Source: Pseudomonas gingeri (lineage in GTDB: Bacteria > Pseudomonadota > Gammaproteobacteria > Pseudomonadales > Pseudomonadaceae). From it: a stretch of 64,000 nucleotides of DNA. The notes beneath the pieces are model-generated. The model worked only from the letters and a program-made list of their open reading frames with translations. It was not told where the DNA came from and did no database searches. Within the stretch, counting starts at the first letter, position 1. Each line of letters begins with the position of its first letter. Below, one piece after another: positions 16,839-26,705 of the stretch. The DNA is taken from NCBI RefSeq assembly GCF_013386115.1, contig NZ_JACAOR010000008.1, positions 199,398 to 263,397 on the forward strand, given 5' to 3'. A program made the position numbers and the translations under genes.

Positions 16839-17963
16839 CTACTGGTTGCCCTTTTCGTGCGTCGGGTCGTAGACCTTGGTCAGGTCGCCGCCGAGGCGGA
16901 AGGTCTTGAACGGTTGCATTCCATGTTTGCGTTCGAGCACATCCGCCGGGCAGGTGTAGAGCGTGCAGAACGGTTCGAGCCAGGCGAATTTCGAGTCGAC
17001 CTTGAGGTCGGTCATGTCCTGTTCCTTGCCGTTCCTGGCCTGGAACTCGCCGGGGTCCTTGACCCCGGCCAGCACCCGGTCACCCAGGCGCTTGAGCGCA
17101 CCGTTGTTTTCCTGGCGCAGGTCGACGCCGTTGACCAGGGCGAAGCTGGCGATCATCGCCAGCGGCGGCAACGCGTAGTTGTGGTAGGCCAGGGCGCGTT
17201 GCTGGCGCTTGAGTTCGTTGGGCAGGAAACCCTGCGGGTCGACCTGGTTGGCGCCGACCTTGTATTCCTTCACGGCCCAGTCGAAGAGGTCGCGGCGGTC
17301 GGTGGCGATGGCGGTAGCCATCACTGACCAGGCGGCCCAGTACGAGTGATTGTTGGTCTTCTCCAGCGGCAGGTTGTCCCAGTCGCTGACCACCTGGTCG
17401 GCCATCTTGCCGAACCAGGCCTCGATCTGCTGCGCTTCCTTCTGGTGGGTCGCCAGCGGATGGGAGTCGGAGAACTTCAGGCGGATATAGGCCGAGGCCA
17501 TGCTGCCCAGGGCCCATTTGCGCATGGACTTGCCGGTGTGGTTGAAGTCCTTGGACATCAGCGCATCGGCCTGGGCCCAGGCGGTGAGCCAGCTCAGGGT
17601 ACAGCTCAACTGTTCCGGACGACCGTCGCGCATGAACTGCATCACGCGCTTGCTGGTGCCGCGCTCCATCGTGGTGATGTCGGCGGTGGTGTCGCGAAAG
17701 GCTTTTTCCGACTGCACGTTCAGGGTCGCGCGGGCCTTGTCGGAGCCCTCGTATTTGCTGCGGAACTGCAACTGCCCGGTGTAGGGCTGGGGCATGGTGT
17801 CGCAGCCCTCGCTGTTGTCACCGGTCTTGAACTTGTCGACGGCGGCGAAGTAGCCCTGTGGCGGGCGCAGCGGCGCAGCGGCCCCGGCCGAGCCGGCGAC
17901 CATCGCGAGGACCAGCATTGATGGAGCCAGGAGGGAGGGAGCGAGCAGTGTGCGGAGTTTCAT
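16839..17963 (-). CDS. algL: Alginate lyase AlgL
   Basis: Periplasmic poly-mannuronate lyase (PL5) of 374 residues. It clears mis-exported polymer from the periplasm and is part of the secretion complex. Signal peptide MKLRTLLAPSLLAPSMLVLAM...GAAA. The catalytic motif NNHSYWAAW lies near residue 206 (His of the motif), and WLTAWAQADAL is conserved. The ATG at 17963 has GAGGT eight bases upstream and gives the normal signal peptide; an earlier in-frame start at 17978 would overlap the algX stop. It begins 11 bp after algX. Confidence 0.96.
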   Translation of the reverse strand: MKLRTLLAPSLLAPSMLVLAMVAGSAGAAAPLRPPQGYFAAVDKFKTGDNSEGCDTMPQPYTGQLQFRSKYEGSDKARATLNVQSEKAFRDTTADITTMERGTSKRVMQFMRDGRPEQLSCTLSWLTAWAQADALMSKDFNHTGKSMRKWALGSMASAYIRLKFSDSHPLATHQKEAQQIEAWFGKMADQVVSDWDNLPLEKTNNHSYWAAWSVMATAIATDRRDLFDWAVKEYKVGANQVDPQGFLPNELKRQQRALAYHNYALPPLAMIASFALVNGVDLRQENNGALKRLGDRVLAGVKDPGEFQARNGKEQDMTDLKVDSKFAWLEPFCTLYTCPADVLERKHGMQPFKTFRLGGDLTKVYDPTHEKGNQ

Positions 17964-17974
17964 CGGTAGGCACC

Positions 17975-19408
17975 TCATAACCCGGCCTGCGCCCTGTGGG
18001 GCTCAGCGCTGGGGAATACGTTGCGTTTGCAGATCTTCGCCTCGACTTTCTGCGGTGCGCTGCCCGCTTCCGGGCCCTGGACTTCGACGGCCAGCAGGTT
18101 CTGGTTGGCCCAGTCTTCGTCGGTGCGCAGTTCGAAGGCGAAACGTCCGTCCGTGTCGGAGGTTTCCGGTTTCTCGATCTTGATGTCCTCGTGGCGCCCG
18201 TTCATGTACCAGAGGGTGGCGTGCAGGGTTTTCACCGAGGTGTCGGCGAAGCGGATGTCGACCTGGTGAGCGCTGTTGCGCAGGTCGCGGTTGTTGCTGT
18301 TGACCAGCAGTTCGTTCTTGCCCGGCTTGACCGTGGTGCTGGCGCTCATGTCGGCGCTCTTGCCCTCGCAGCCGTTGTCGAGCAGCGCCATCATCTGCCG
18401 GTAGATGGTTTCCTGGTCGAGGCGATACAGCGGCGAGAATTCCCAGATAAGGATCTTCGGCGGGGTCTTCTGGAATTCGTCGCTGCCCAGGTACTGCAAC
18501 ATCGAACCCTCGAGGCCGCCGCCGGGGAAGGCGACGTTGAGGATGTCGGCTCCGATGTACTGTTGCAGGAAGCCGGCGAAGTTGTAGTTCTTGCCGCTGT
18601 GACTGGTCCCCACCAGGGTGATCTGCGGGTTGCCGGAATCGCCGAACAGGTCGCCGTCTCCCGCCTCGCCCTTGGGCTCGGTGCTGAACTGTTCCATGTA
18701 CTGGATCGCGTAGCTGGTGCCGCACAGCTGGCCGGCCATGTTGTGCAGGGTGCCGGTCTTGCCCATGCGCCCGGAGACCTTGGTCTCGAATTCGCGATGG
18801 GGAATGTCGGCGAAGCCGGGGACTTTTTTCACCGTCTCGGCGACGATCTTCGCGGTGCGCTCGGCGCCGTATGGCGTCCAGTGCTGGTCGCCGCGGAAGT
18901 AGAAATCGTGGGCCTGCTGTTCGTTGGTCAGGGGCGACAGGTCCGGGACGTGATAGCCCATTTTCGCGAAGCGCCCGAGCATGGCCTGGTAGTTGTGCAG
19001 GGCCTTCTCGTAATCGAACTTGTCGCGTTCGGCCGGGAACAGTTTGTTGCGATCCACCAGGCCGCGGGTCGGCTGGTAGACCACCACCAGTTCCACGCCC
19101 TTGCTCTTGAAGGCGTCGTGCAACTGTTGCATGCGCTTGTAGCCGGCCGGCGTGGTGTCGAATTCGGTGCGCAGGTCTTCCTGGGTACGGAACAGCCAGT
19201 CGCCCTGGGCCTGGACCAGCGTGGTGAAGTTCTGCTGGTAGCGGGTGACGTAGTTCTTCGCGTCATGGGCCGCCGGGCACAGGCTGCAGCAGGGCTGCGC
19301 GGTGAAGTTCGGCGCCTGGACTTCCTCGGCCCGCAGGTTGCCGCTGGCGGCGAAGATCGCGGCGGCGAGGCCGGACAGGCCGAGCAGTTTGATCAGGTGT
19401 GGGTTCAT
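17975..19408 (-). CDS. algX: Alginate O-acetyltransferase / scaffold AlgX
   Basis: Periplasmic protein of 477 residues with an N-terminal SGNH-like acetyltransferase domain and a C-terminal carbohydrate-binding module. The triad D174 and H176 (GDQHWTPYG) and S269 (GTSHS) falls at the same residue numbers as in P. aeruginosa AlgX. A signal peptide ends near NLRAEEVQ, and the mature N-terminus has the CCSLC cysteine cluster. The ATG at 19408 is preferred because GAGG precedes it and MNPHLIKLLG starts a normal signal sequence; the upstream alternative is a TTG overlapping algG. Confidence 0.96.
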   Translation of the reverse strand: MNPHLIKLLGLSGLAAAIFAASGNLRAEEVQAPNFTAQPCCSLCPAAHDAKNYVTRYQQNFTTLVQAQGDWLFRTQEDLRTEFDTTPAGYKRMQQLHDAFKSKGVELVVVYQPTRGLVDRNKLFPAERDKFDYEKALHNYQAMLGRFAKMGYHVPDLSPLTNEQQAHDFYFRGDQHWTPYGAERTAKIVAETVKKVPGFADIPHREFETKVSGRMGKTGTLHNMAGQLCGTSYAIQYMEQFSTEPKGEAGDGDLFGDSGNPQITLVGTSHSGKNYNFAGFLQQYIGADILNVAFPGGGLEGSMLQYLGSDEFQKTPPKILIWEFSPLYRLDQETIYRQMMALLDNGCEGKSADMSASTTVKPGKNELLVNSNNRDLRNSAHQVDIRFADTSVKTLHATLWYMNGRHEDIKIEKPETSDTDGRFAFELRTDEDWANQNLLAVEVQGPEAGSAPQKVEAKICKRNVFPSAEPHRAQAGL

Positions 19409-19419
19409 AAAGGTCATCC

Positions 19420-21009
19420 TCAATCCCGCAGTTGGGTCTGGCGTTCGACGGGGTCGATCAGCACGGCTTTCTGCTGGCGTACCAGCAGGTCGAGAATTTC
19501 ATCCTGGCGATCGCCGAGAATCCCGGTGAAGCTGATGCCGCTGTTCTTCGCCGGGGCGAGCATGGACACCCGGTACAGCTCGACACTCAGCGGCGAGTCG
19601 ATGGATAGCGGGCCGCTGCCATTGCCGGCCAGTTCGCCGCCGACCACGATCAGCGAGACTTCGGCGTCGAACGGGTCGAGCTTGATGTCGCGGTCGGTGT
19701 CGGTCAGGTCCTTGATGTGGCCGTAGATGCCCGTCAGGCCGTTGGCCATGGATACGTTCTCGTACAGGCGGATGTTCACGCTGTTGCGGATACGGATGCC
19801 GTGGCGCTTGTTGCTGATCACCTTGTTGCCATAGATCAGGTTGTCGGCACTCTCGTAGAGGGTGATGCCGTCGGTGTGGTTCTTGTAGATCTCGTTGTAG
19901 GCGATCAGGTTGTTGACGCTGTTACGGTCGATCACCAGGCCCGAGAGGTGGTTGTCATAGCTGCGGTTGTTGAAGATGAAGCTGTCGTTCACTTCCCGGG
20001 AAATGATGATGCCGTGCTTCTTCTTGGTCCCATGGACGGTGTTGTCGGCGATGATCAGCCGGTGCGAACGGTCGTGGGGGTCGATGCCGTAGACGATGTT
20101 GTCGCGGTAGGTATTGCCCTTGACCACGAAGTCGCGGGTCTCGTAGCAGTAGAAGCCGTACCACATGTCCGAGAACTGCGAGCCGATGATCCAGCCGGTC
20201 GGCTCGGGCCGCTTGAGGACCTTGGCCATGTTCGGCGTGTACTGGGAAATACTCACGCCGTAGGACTTGCTGTTGGCGTAGCCGAAGCTGGCCATCTGGC
20301 TGTTGACGATATAGGTCTCGGTGCCGCCCCAGGCGAGCAGGAACGGTCGGAACTCCTTGGGCGAGCGGAAGGTGGCCGGGCCGTTGTCCGCTTCGCGCCA
20401 GCCGGTGACCTTGGTGTCACGGATGAACAGTTGGCCGTCGTTGACTAGGAACGAACCGCCTTCCTGGGACAGCCGCAGTTCCTGGGTCTGCCGGTCGATT
20501 TCGAGGATGCCCTTGCGCCCGACGACGATCGGCAGCCTGGCGAGGAACACACCCGGCGAGGTTTCGCTGATGTAGTTCTTCGGCAGTTTCTTGCTCAGGT
20601 CCTTGAGGTTGATATAGCCATCGTCGACGAAGATCGCCTGGGGAATGCCGTGCTGGCGGACCACCCATTCGGCCATCTTGTTGTCGCCGCCGATAAAGTC
20701 CTTCAGGGCGTCTTCCTGCATCATCCGGCGCACGCTGATCTTGCCCGGTTTGCTGCGCACGATCTTCGCCGCCGCCGCTTCGGCGGTGTAGCCACTGAGG
20801 TCCGGCAGCTTCGGTTTTTCCAGGTGCAGCGGTTCGGTCGGCGCGCTGCTGACGGTGTAGGTCTTGGCCTGTTGCAGCTCCTTGGCGATGATCGGCGCGC
20901 GCTCGGTCCTGGCGAGCGGCTGCTCGGCATTGCCGAAGGCGGCGCCGCTGGCCAGCAGCAGGGCTGCAGCCAGGACACTGAGCGGGCCTTGCATGGCGAT
21001 ATGGTTCAT
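19420..21009 (-). CDS. algG: Mannuronan C5-epimerase AlgG
   Basis: Periplasmic epimerase of 529 residues converting polymer D-mannuronate to L-guluronate. After a signal peptide (LLLASGAAFG) comes a right-handed beta-helix of CASH-type repeats (about 230-480, for example NNRSYDNHLSGLVIDRNSVNNL). The DPHD motif lies at residues 310-313. It also takes part in the export complex with AlgK and AlgX. The ATG at 21009 has GGGAG upstream; the open frame extends nine codons further. Confidence 0.96.
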   Translation of the reverse strand: MNHIAMQGPLSVLAAALLLASGAAFGNAEQPLARTERAPIIAKELQQAKTYTVSSAPTEPLHLEKPKLPDLSGYTAEAAAAKIVRSKPGKISVRRMMQEDALKDFIGGDNKMAEWVVRQHGIPQAIFVDDGYINLKDLSKKLPKNYISETSPGVFLARLPIVVGRKGILEIDRQTQELRLSQEGGSFLVNDGQLFIRDTKVTGWREADNGPATFRSPKEFRPFLLAWGGTETYIVNSQMASFGYANSKSYGVSISQYTPNMAKVLKRPEPTGWIIGSQFSDMWYGFYCYETRDFVVKGNTYRDNIVYGIDPHDRSHRLIIADNTVHGTKKKHGIIISREVNDSFIFNNRSYDNHLSGLVIDRNSVNNLIAYNEIYKNHTDGITLYESADNLIYGNKVISNKRHGIRIRNSVNIRLYENVSMANGLTGIYGHIKDLTDTDRDIKLDPFDAEVSLIVVGGELAGNGSGPLSIDSPLSVELYRVSMLAPAKNSGISFTGILGDRQDEILDLLVRQQKAVLIDPVERQTQLRD

Positions 21010-21035
21010 CTCGGACACTCCCTTCGCGAGCTGCA

Positions 21036-22520
21036 TCAGAAGCGCCAGATCACGTCAATGAACGCGCGGTGCATATAGGAATCGACGTTTTTGCCGTAGG
21101 CATCGCCCGGCTTGAACACGCCGCCGCGAAAGCGCACCAGCGCCGAGGGTTCATCGATGGATTGGCTGAGGGCCGCCGGCAGCAGGCCCTGCTTGAAGTA
21201 CTTGGTGACCACCAGGTCCATCTCCTGGCCCATGTCTTTCTTGCCGTCCTGCAACGGCAGCGAAGTGCTGGAGAGCAGGGCGCCGGTGGCGTCGTCATAG
21301 TTGTTCTGCACGGCGTTGATGCCGTTGCTGCCGACGTCCTTGTTGCCGTCGACGCGCCAGAACTTGTGGTAGACCAGACTGGCGTCGTAGTCCTCGCGCA
21401 ACTGCCAGGAGCCGAACAGGGTGGCGGTCTGCAGGTTGTTCAGTTCACCGCGGAAGGCTTCGCCGAAGCGGTGGGTGCGCGAACGGGTACCGGTGAAATT
21501 CGAGCGGTTGCTTTCCAGGCCGTTCTGTTCGTAGTCGCCGCTGGCGCGGGCATAGGCCGCGCCGACCTGCCAGTTCGGATCGAGGCGCACGCGGATACCC
21601 AGGTCGGTGGCCCAGCCGTTGATGCTGTCGCTGTGCTTGGCGTCGACCGGGCGGCTGCCGTCGGCGTTGAGCGCATTGACGCTGTCGCGGTTGCCGCTCA
21701 TGCCGGTGAGGCTGGCCCAGTAGTTGACGGTGTTGGTGTTGCGCCAGTTATAGGCGTCGCTGTTGGCTTCCAGGCCGAGCCAGGTCAGGTCGCCGTTTTC
21801 CTTCTTGTCCAGCGGATCGGCGGCGACACCGGGTGTCGGGTAGTCGAGCTTGCCGTCGTCGTGGGTGTGATGGGCGCGCACGCCGATCCACTGCCCGGGT
21901 GTCCACTGGTAGGCGACATCGCCATAGACATGCAGGCGGTCCTTGTCCTTGGGCGCCAGTTCGGTGAGGTCGGTGCGGTACTCGCTGAAGCGCTCGGCGG
22001 CACCCAGGTTGGCCCGCAGCAGCGTGGTGTCGAAGGTCCAGTTCAGCGCTTCGATATTGGTGTCGCGCCATTGTCCGTCATCGTTGCGCAGGCGTTGCCG
22101 ACCGAACTTGAGCAGCTCGCCCGGATAAGGCGTCAGGCCTTTGTAGCCGACCCAGAATTCGCGCAGGGCCAGGTAGCTCTTGTCCGGCTTGCGGGCATCG
22201 TTGCCCGAGGTTTCCTGGCTGCCATCGGACTGCTGCAGGGTGTCGGTCTCGATGATGTCGGTGGCGGTCACGGCCTGGCCCATGGCGTAGGCGCTCCAGT
22301 TGCCGCGTTCGCCGTAGGCCCATGGGCGCAGGTCGAGGCCGACGCCGTTGGCGTCGCCGCCCTTGAGGGTGCCGAGGTCGCGGTCGTCTTCCGATTGCGC
22401 GGTGATCTTCACTTCCAGGCCGAAATTCTGGGTGTCGCTGAGCGCTGCCAGGGTCGGTGTGGACCAGGCCAGGGCGAAGCTCAGGCCGATACCGGCCTTC
22501 ACGAAAGGATTGAGTGTCAT
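21036..22520 (-). CDS. algE: Alginate export porin AlgE
   Basis: Outer-membrane 18-stranded beta-barrel porin of 494 residues, exporting alginate with AlgK. A signal peptide (ALAWSTPTLAA) precedes the barrel. Alternating strands run to a C-terminal aromatic terminus (FIDVIWRF), the outer-membrane assembly signal. The start overlaps the algK stop by 4 bp (ATGA), indicating translational coupling of the two outer-membrane partners. Confidence 0.96.
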   Translation of the reverse strand: MTLNPFVKAGIGLSFALAWSTPTLAALSDTQNFGLEVKITAQSEDDRDLGTLKGGDANGVGLDLRPWAYGERGNWSAYAMGQAVTATDIIETDTLQQSDGSQETSGNDARKPDKSYLALREFWVGYKGLTPYPGELLKFGRQRLRNDDGQWRDTNIEALNWTFDTTLLRANLGAAERFSEYRTDLTELAPKDKDRLHVYGDVAYQWTPGQWIGVRAHHTHDDGKLDYPTPGVAADPLDKKENGDLTWLGLEANSDAYNWRNTNTVNYWASLTGMSGNRDSVNALNADGSRPVDAKHSDSINGWATDLGIRVRLDPNWQVGAAYARASGDYEQNGLESNRSNFTGTRSRTHRFGEAFRGELNNLQTATLFGSWQLREDYDASLVYHKFWRVDGNKDVGSNGINAVQNNYDDATGALLSSTSLPLQDGKKDMGQEMDLVVTKYFKQGLLPAALSQSIDEPSALVRFRGGVFKPGDAYGKNVDSYMHRAFIDVIWRF

Positions 22521-23926
22521 AGGGTTTTTTCCTCGCTGTCGCCTTCTTGCAGGGCTTGTTGCAGGTCCAGCGGGTTACGGCTCAGGGTCCCGCGCAGGCG
22601 CTGCTCCTGTTGCAGCAGGCGCTGGGCATCGGCGCGCTGCGCGGGCGGCAGTTGTTCTTCGAGTTGTTGGGCCAGCTCATTGGCCTGCGGCGTGTCCTGG
22701 GCCTTGGCCAGCTGGCTGAAGACGTAGGCGTTGAGCGGATCGGGCTTGGTCCCGCGCCCCTGGGAAAACAGCTGGGCGATGGCGAAGTCGGCGCTGTTCT
22801 GGCCGTTGCGGGCGGCCTTGAGCAGGTGGTCGAGGGCCTTCTGCGGGTAGACCTGGCCGAGGTAGCCGCGGCGGTAGATCTGTCCCAGGTAGTAGTCGGC
22901 GGCGACTTCCCTGCCGAGGGCTTTCTGGAAGTGCGCCTCGGCCTGCCTGGCATCCGCCGGCACCCACTTGCCTTCGTAGTAGAGCTTGCCCAGCAGCAGT
23001 TCAGCGCGGGGCTGGTCGGCCGCGCGGCCGTTGTTGAGGTACTCCATCATCTGGTCGACGTCGCCCAGGTCCGGGAAGTCGTAGAGCAGTTGCGCCAGGC
23101 TGACCCAGGAGGCCGGGTAGCCGGGGGCGACCTGTTCGAGCATCGCCTGGGCGGTTTTCGCGTCCGGCTGGCCGAGGGTCGAATCGCTGAGCACGCGGGC
23201 CACGCTGTCCATCCTCTGGGCACCGACGGTGCCACGGCTGTAGGCGGCCTGCAGTTGCTTGAGCAGTTCGGCCTGCTGGTCCGGCTGGGCACGTTTCTGG
23301 TACACGGTGGCGAGTTCGACGTAGCAGATATCCGTGCTGTTGAGCGCGGCCTTGCAGATCTTTTCCACCTCGTCCAGGTGCTGGTCGTAGGTGTCCTGGG
23401 TACGGTAGAGCAGCACTTGCGCCAGGCCCGCTTCCGGATAGCCGGCGCTGCGCCATTGGCTGATCTGCCGCTGGGCATCGACACCGGGGAAGCTCTGCGG
23501 GAATTGCAGGTAGAGCATCGCCAGGGGGATCAGGGTGTTGCCTTCACCGTTGGCGAAGGCCTTTTTCAGCAGGCCTTCGGCTTCGTGGTGTTCGGCCTCG
23601 GTCGCGCCGGGCTTGGCCACCAGCAACCGGCCCAGGCGTGCCTGGGCACGGGGCGAGGTGTCGGCGGCGGCGCGGTAGGTCGCTTCCGCCTGCCTGATCT
23701 GCGCCGGATCGCGGCTTTCCACCTGGATATCGGCCAGGCCGACCTGTGCGTCGCTGTAGCCCAGGTCCGCCAGCTTGCGATAATTCTGCTCGGCCAGGGC
23801 GGTATCGCCGCGCTTGAGCGCTTCGTTGGCCAGGCGCTGGTCGGGCAGGCCGGCGCAACCGGCCAGGCTGATCGCCATGGCCAGTGTCAGCGGTAGGGGC
23901 AGGGTTCGTAAGGTCGTCACAGGCAT
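22517..23926 (-). CDS. algK: Alginate biosynthesis lipoprotein AlgK
   Basis: Outer-membrane lipoprotein of 469 residues. It helps AlgE localise and bridges the porin to the periplasmic complex. The lipobox LAGC ends a 25-residue signal. The rest is made of TPR/Sel1-like helical repeats (for example LLGKLYYEGKWVPADARQAEAHFQKAL). AGAGGAC is directly ahead of the ATG. It ends by overlapping algE by 4 bp and starts 9 bp after alg44. Confidence 0.95.
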   Translation of the reverse strand: MPVTTLRTLPLPLTLAMAISLAGCAGLPDQRLANEALKRGDTALAEQNYRKLADLGYSDAQVGLADIQVESRDPAQIRQAEATYRAAADTSPRAQARLGRLLVAKPGATEAEHHEAEGLLKKAFANGEGNTLIPLAMLYLQFPQSFPGVDAQRQISQWRSAGYPEAGLAQVLLYRTQDTYDQHLDEVEKICKAALNSTDICYVELATVYQKRAQPDQQAELLKQLQAAYSRGTVGAQRMDSVARVLSDSTLGQPDAKTAQAMLEQVAPGYPASWVSLAQLLYDFPDLGDVDQMMEYLNNGRAADQPRAELLLGKLYYEGKWVPADARQAEAHFQKALGREVAADYYLGQIYRRGYLGQVYPQKALDHLLKAARNGQNSADFAIAQLFSQGRGTKPDPLNAYVFSQLAKAQDTPQANELAQQLEEQLPPAQRADAQRLLQQEQRLRGTLSRNPLDLQQALQEGDSEEKTL

Positions 23927-23935
23927 GTCCTCTGC

Positions 23936-25108
23936 TTACAGACCGGCGGCCATGGCTTTGTCGATCAGCCAGTTCACGCTCGGGCCGCGGTCGCTGTTGA
24001 CCTCCACCGGACGGCCGGCGAGGGTGCTGTCGAGGTTTTCGTCAGGCTTGATCAGGACACGGATATCCGAGGACAGGTCGTCGCTTTTCAGGCTGGTGCT
24101 GCTGACGATCCTGCCCTGGCGGACCTGGTCTTCACCGGCGACCTGGAAGTTCACCCGGGTGCCCGGACGCACCTCGCCGAACTGGCGGTAGGAGAACCGC
24201 GCCTCGACGTTGGCGACGCTGTTGCGTGGCACCAGTTGGAAGATCACGTCGCCCTTGCTGGCGTATTGGCCGTTGGCGACCAGTTGCTGGGCAACCACGC
24301 AGTCGCAGGGCGAGGTCAGGGTGCCGGTCATCTGCTTGCCGAACAGTTCCTCGACCTTGGCCGGCTGCAGCTGGTCTTCGTCCAGGTGGCCCTTGAGCAC
24401 GTCGAGCATGCTGGTGCTGAAGGTCGCCAGCGGGGCGCCCTTGGCCGCGACGCCGTCGTCCTTGATCAGGCTCTGCACGGTGCCGTCGCGGGGCATGGTG
24501 ACGTTCATCCCCTGCACGCTGACCAGGCCGGCCTGGGCGTGGCTGACGAAGTACATGCCGTAGACCGACTTGAGGACGAAGCCGAAGGCCGCCAGGCCGA
24601 CGACGAAGACACCGAGGCTGAAGGTCACGGCGCGCAGGCGACCGAGCGGGCTCATGCCGCTGCCGTCATCCTTTTTCTTGCGCGCCCTGGTGAAGTTGTC
24701 GCGCTGCAGGGTGGCGAGCACGTCGCCCATGCTGACGATGTCACCGGCCAGGTGCGAGGTGATCAGGTGGCGCAGGGTGGCGATGTCCTGCTGTTCCAGG
24801 TTCTGGAACTGGCAGCCGACACGGCCGCTCTGGCGATCGTAGGAGCGGATCTGCAACTCGACGTCCATGGCCAGGCCGAGGTTGTCGATGACGAATTGCA
24901 GGCGTCCCTTGTGTACTTCTCCCAGGGTCACGGCCTGTTGCTGCGGCAGGTTGAAGCTCAGGCCGCCGGCGGACAGGTCTTCGACACGGACTTCCAGGGG
25001 CTTGCCCTCGGTGCCGAAGAACCGCAGCCGGGCGGGGATTTTCACCCGGGCGTGCTGGCGCTGGGCTTCGGATTCGTGGACGACATTGGCGTTGACTTTC
25101 GAGTTCAT
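23936..25108 (-). CDS. alg44: c-di-GMP-binding alginate co-polymerase Alg44
   Basis: Inner-membrane co-polymerase of 390 residues. The N-terminal cytoplasmic PilZ domain has the c-di-GMP-binding pattern RQHAR (about 17-21) and DLSAGG (about 44-49). One membrane helix (LGVFVVGLAAFGFVLKSVY, about 165) is followed by an HlyD-like periplasmic domain (GTLTSPCDCVVAQQLVANGQY). Binding of c-di-GMP activates polymerisation by Alg8 in the family. GGAG precedes the ATG. It sits 36 bp after alg8. Confidence 0.96.
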   Translation of the reverse strand: MNSKVNANVVHESEAQRQHARVKIPARLRFFGTEGKPLEVRVEDLSAGGLSFNLPQQQAVTLGEVHKGRLQFVIDNLGLAMDVELQIRSYDRQSGRVGCQFQNLEQQDIATLRHLITSHLAGDIVSMGDVLATLQRDNFTRARKKKDDGSGMSPLGRLRAVTFSLGVFVVGLAAFGFVLKSVYGMYFVSHAQAGLVSVQGMNVTMPRDGTVQSLIKDDGVAAKGAPLATFSTSMLDVLKGHLDEDQLQPAKVEELFGKQMTGTLTSPCDCVVAQQLVANGQYASKGDVIFQLVPRNSVANVEARFSYRQFGEVRPGTRVNFQVAGEDQVRQGRIVSSTSLKSDDLSSDIRVLIKPDENLDSTLAGRPVEVNSDRGPSVNWLIDKAMAAGL

Positions 25109-25144
25109 GGGTAAGGCTCCGTTAGCTAATTCAGGCGAGTCGGG

Positions 25145-26626
25145 TCAGACCATCGTCATCAGCACGGCGACGAAGATGCTGCCGGCAGAGAAGGTCATGG
25201 TCCGAGACGACCAGGTGTTGAACCAACCTTGAAAGCTGGCGAGGTCGCGGCTCAATTTGGTGTCCTGGCGGGTCCAGGATTGACGGTCGAGGCGGAAGAA
25301 CACGTAGATCTTCATCAGTGCCCCGACGATCTGGTTGTAATAGAGAATCACCGGGTAGGCCGGGCCGATGGTGTGTCCCGAACAGGCCAGGAGGATCGTC
25401 AGGATCAGGCGGGTGATGCCGATCCACAGCAGGTAGGCGAGGATGAACGCGATGCCGTACTTGAAGCTGGCGATCAGCGCCACGGTCAGGCCCAGCAGCG
25501 AGGTCCACATCGACACGCGCTGGTCGAACAGCACGACGCTGGTGAACAGGCCGAGGCGGCGGATCCCCAGGCCCAGGGCCCGGGAGTTCTGCCGCAGGTT
25601 GTTGCCGTACCAGCGGTACATCAGCTTGCGGCTGGATTTGATGAAGCTCTTTTCCGGCGGGTGCTCCACGGTGTGGATCGCCGCGTCGGGCACGTAGAAG
25701 GTGTCGTAGCCCAGGCGCATCAGGCTGAACCAGCTGGACTTGTCGTCGCCGGTGAGGAACTTGAAGCGGCCCAGGCGCCAGTGTTGCAGCGAGTCGCTTT
25801 CGACGTCGGCGATGAAGCCCGGGTCGGTGACCACGCTGGCACGGAATACCGACATGCGTCCGGTCATGGTCAGCACGCGCTTGGACAGGGCCATGGAGCA
25901 CATGTTGATGTGGCGCTGGGCGAAGCGCAGCTTGTGCCATTCGCTCATGATGTAGCCGCCGCGCACTTCGCAGAATTCGTTGGTGGTCAGGCCGCCGACA
26001 TTGTCGAACAGCTGGAACCAGGGCACGGTCTTGCGCACCACGCCTTCGCTGAGCACGGTGTCGCCGTCGATCACCGCGACCACCGCGCGGTCGTCCGGCA
26101 GGTGCCGGGAGATCGCCCTGAAACCGAAGGCCAGGCCGTCGCGCTTGCCGGTACCGGCGATCCGCACGAAGTCGAGCTTGACCCGCTCGGGCGGATTCAT
26201 CCGGGCCCAGAGACTCTTGACCAGCAGTTCATCGGACATTTCCACCAGGGAGCAGACCACGGTGGTCGGGAAGCCGCAGTCGATGGCTTCGCGGATCACC
26301 GAGCTGTAGACCTGGGCGGTGGTCAGGGCGTCGATGCGGAAGCTGGTGACCATCAGGAACACCTGGGACGGGTCCGCGGCCTTGCCCAGCTTGCGCAGTT
26401 TGCGCCGCAGGTGCGGGTAGACGATGTAGAGGAAGATCATCCCGCGCACGAAATGGGTGGCGCCCATGGAATAGCGCCAGATGCCCACGGCACCGATCAG
26501 GAAGATGAAGTCCTTGGATTCGGCGTCGAAGGTCGAGGTGGGCAGCAACGAGGCCAGGCCCATCAGCAAACTCATGTAGAACAGCCAACCGGCGGCCTGA
26601 AGAAGGCCGTGCTTTAGCCTGTGCAT
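25145..26626 (-). CDS. alg8: Mannuronan synthase Alg8
   Basis: Inner-membrane GT2 glycosyltransferase that polymerises GDP-mannuronate. Its 493 residues match P. aeruginosa (494). Two N-terminal membrane helices precede the catalytic domain with the DXD-type AVIDGDT, the acceptor motif ESDS and LQHWRLGRF (QxxRW-like). Several C-terminal helices follow. MHRLKHG at 26626 is the family start; an in-frame ATG at 26635 adds three residues and cannot be excluded. The 193-bp gap to algD holds an inverted REP pair. Confidence 0.95.
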   Translation of the reverse strand: MHRLKHGLLQAAGWLFYMSLLMGLASLLPTSTFDAESKDFIFLIGAVGIWRYSMGATHFVRGMIFLYIVYPHLRRKLRKLGKAADPSQVFLMVTSFRIDALTTAQVYSSVIREAIDCGFPTTVVCSLVEMSDELLVKSLWARMNPPERVKLDFVRIAGTGKRDGLAFGFRAISRHLPDDRAVVAVIDGDTVLSEGVVRKTVPWFQLFDNVGGLTTNEFCEVRGGYIMSEWHKLRFAQRHINMCSMALSKRVLTMTGRMSVFRASVVTDPGFIADVESDSLQHWRLGRFKFLTGDDKSSWFSLMRLGYDTFYVPDAAIHTVEHPPEKSFIKSSRKLMYRWYGNNLRQNSRALGLGIRRLGLFTSVVLFDQRVSMWTSLLGLTVALIASFKYGIAFILAYLLWIGITRLILTILLACSGHTIGPAYPVILYYNQIVGALMKIYVFFRLDRQSWTRQDTKLSRDLASFQGWFNTWSSRTMTFSAGSIFVAVLMTMV

Positions 26627-26705
26627 AATCTGCATCCGTCTCTATCTCGGGCGAACCTGGCGGCTGGCCCGATGGGGTTAAGGCAGGCAAGGCGTCCTTT
26701 CGGAC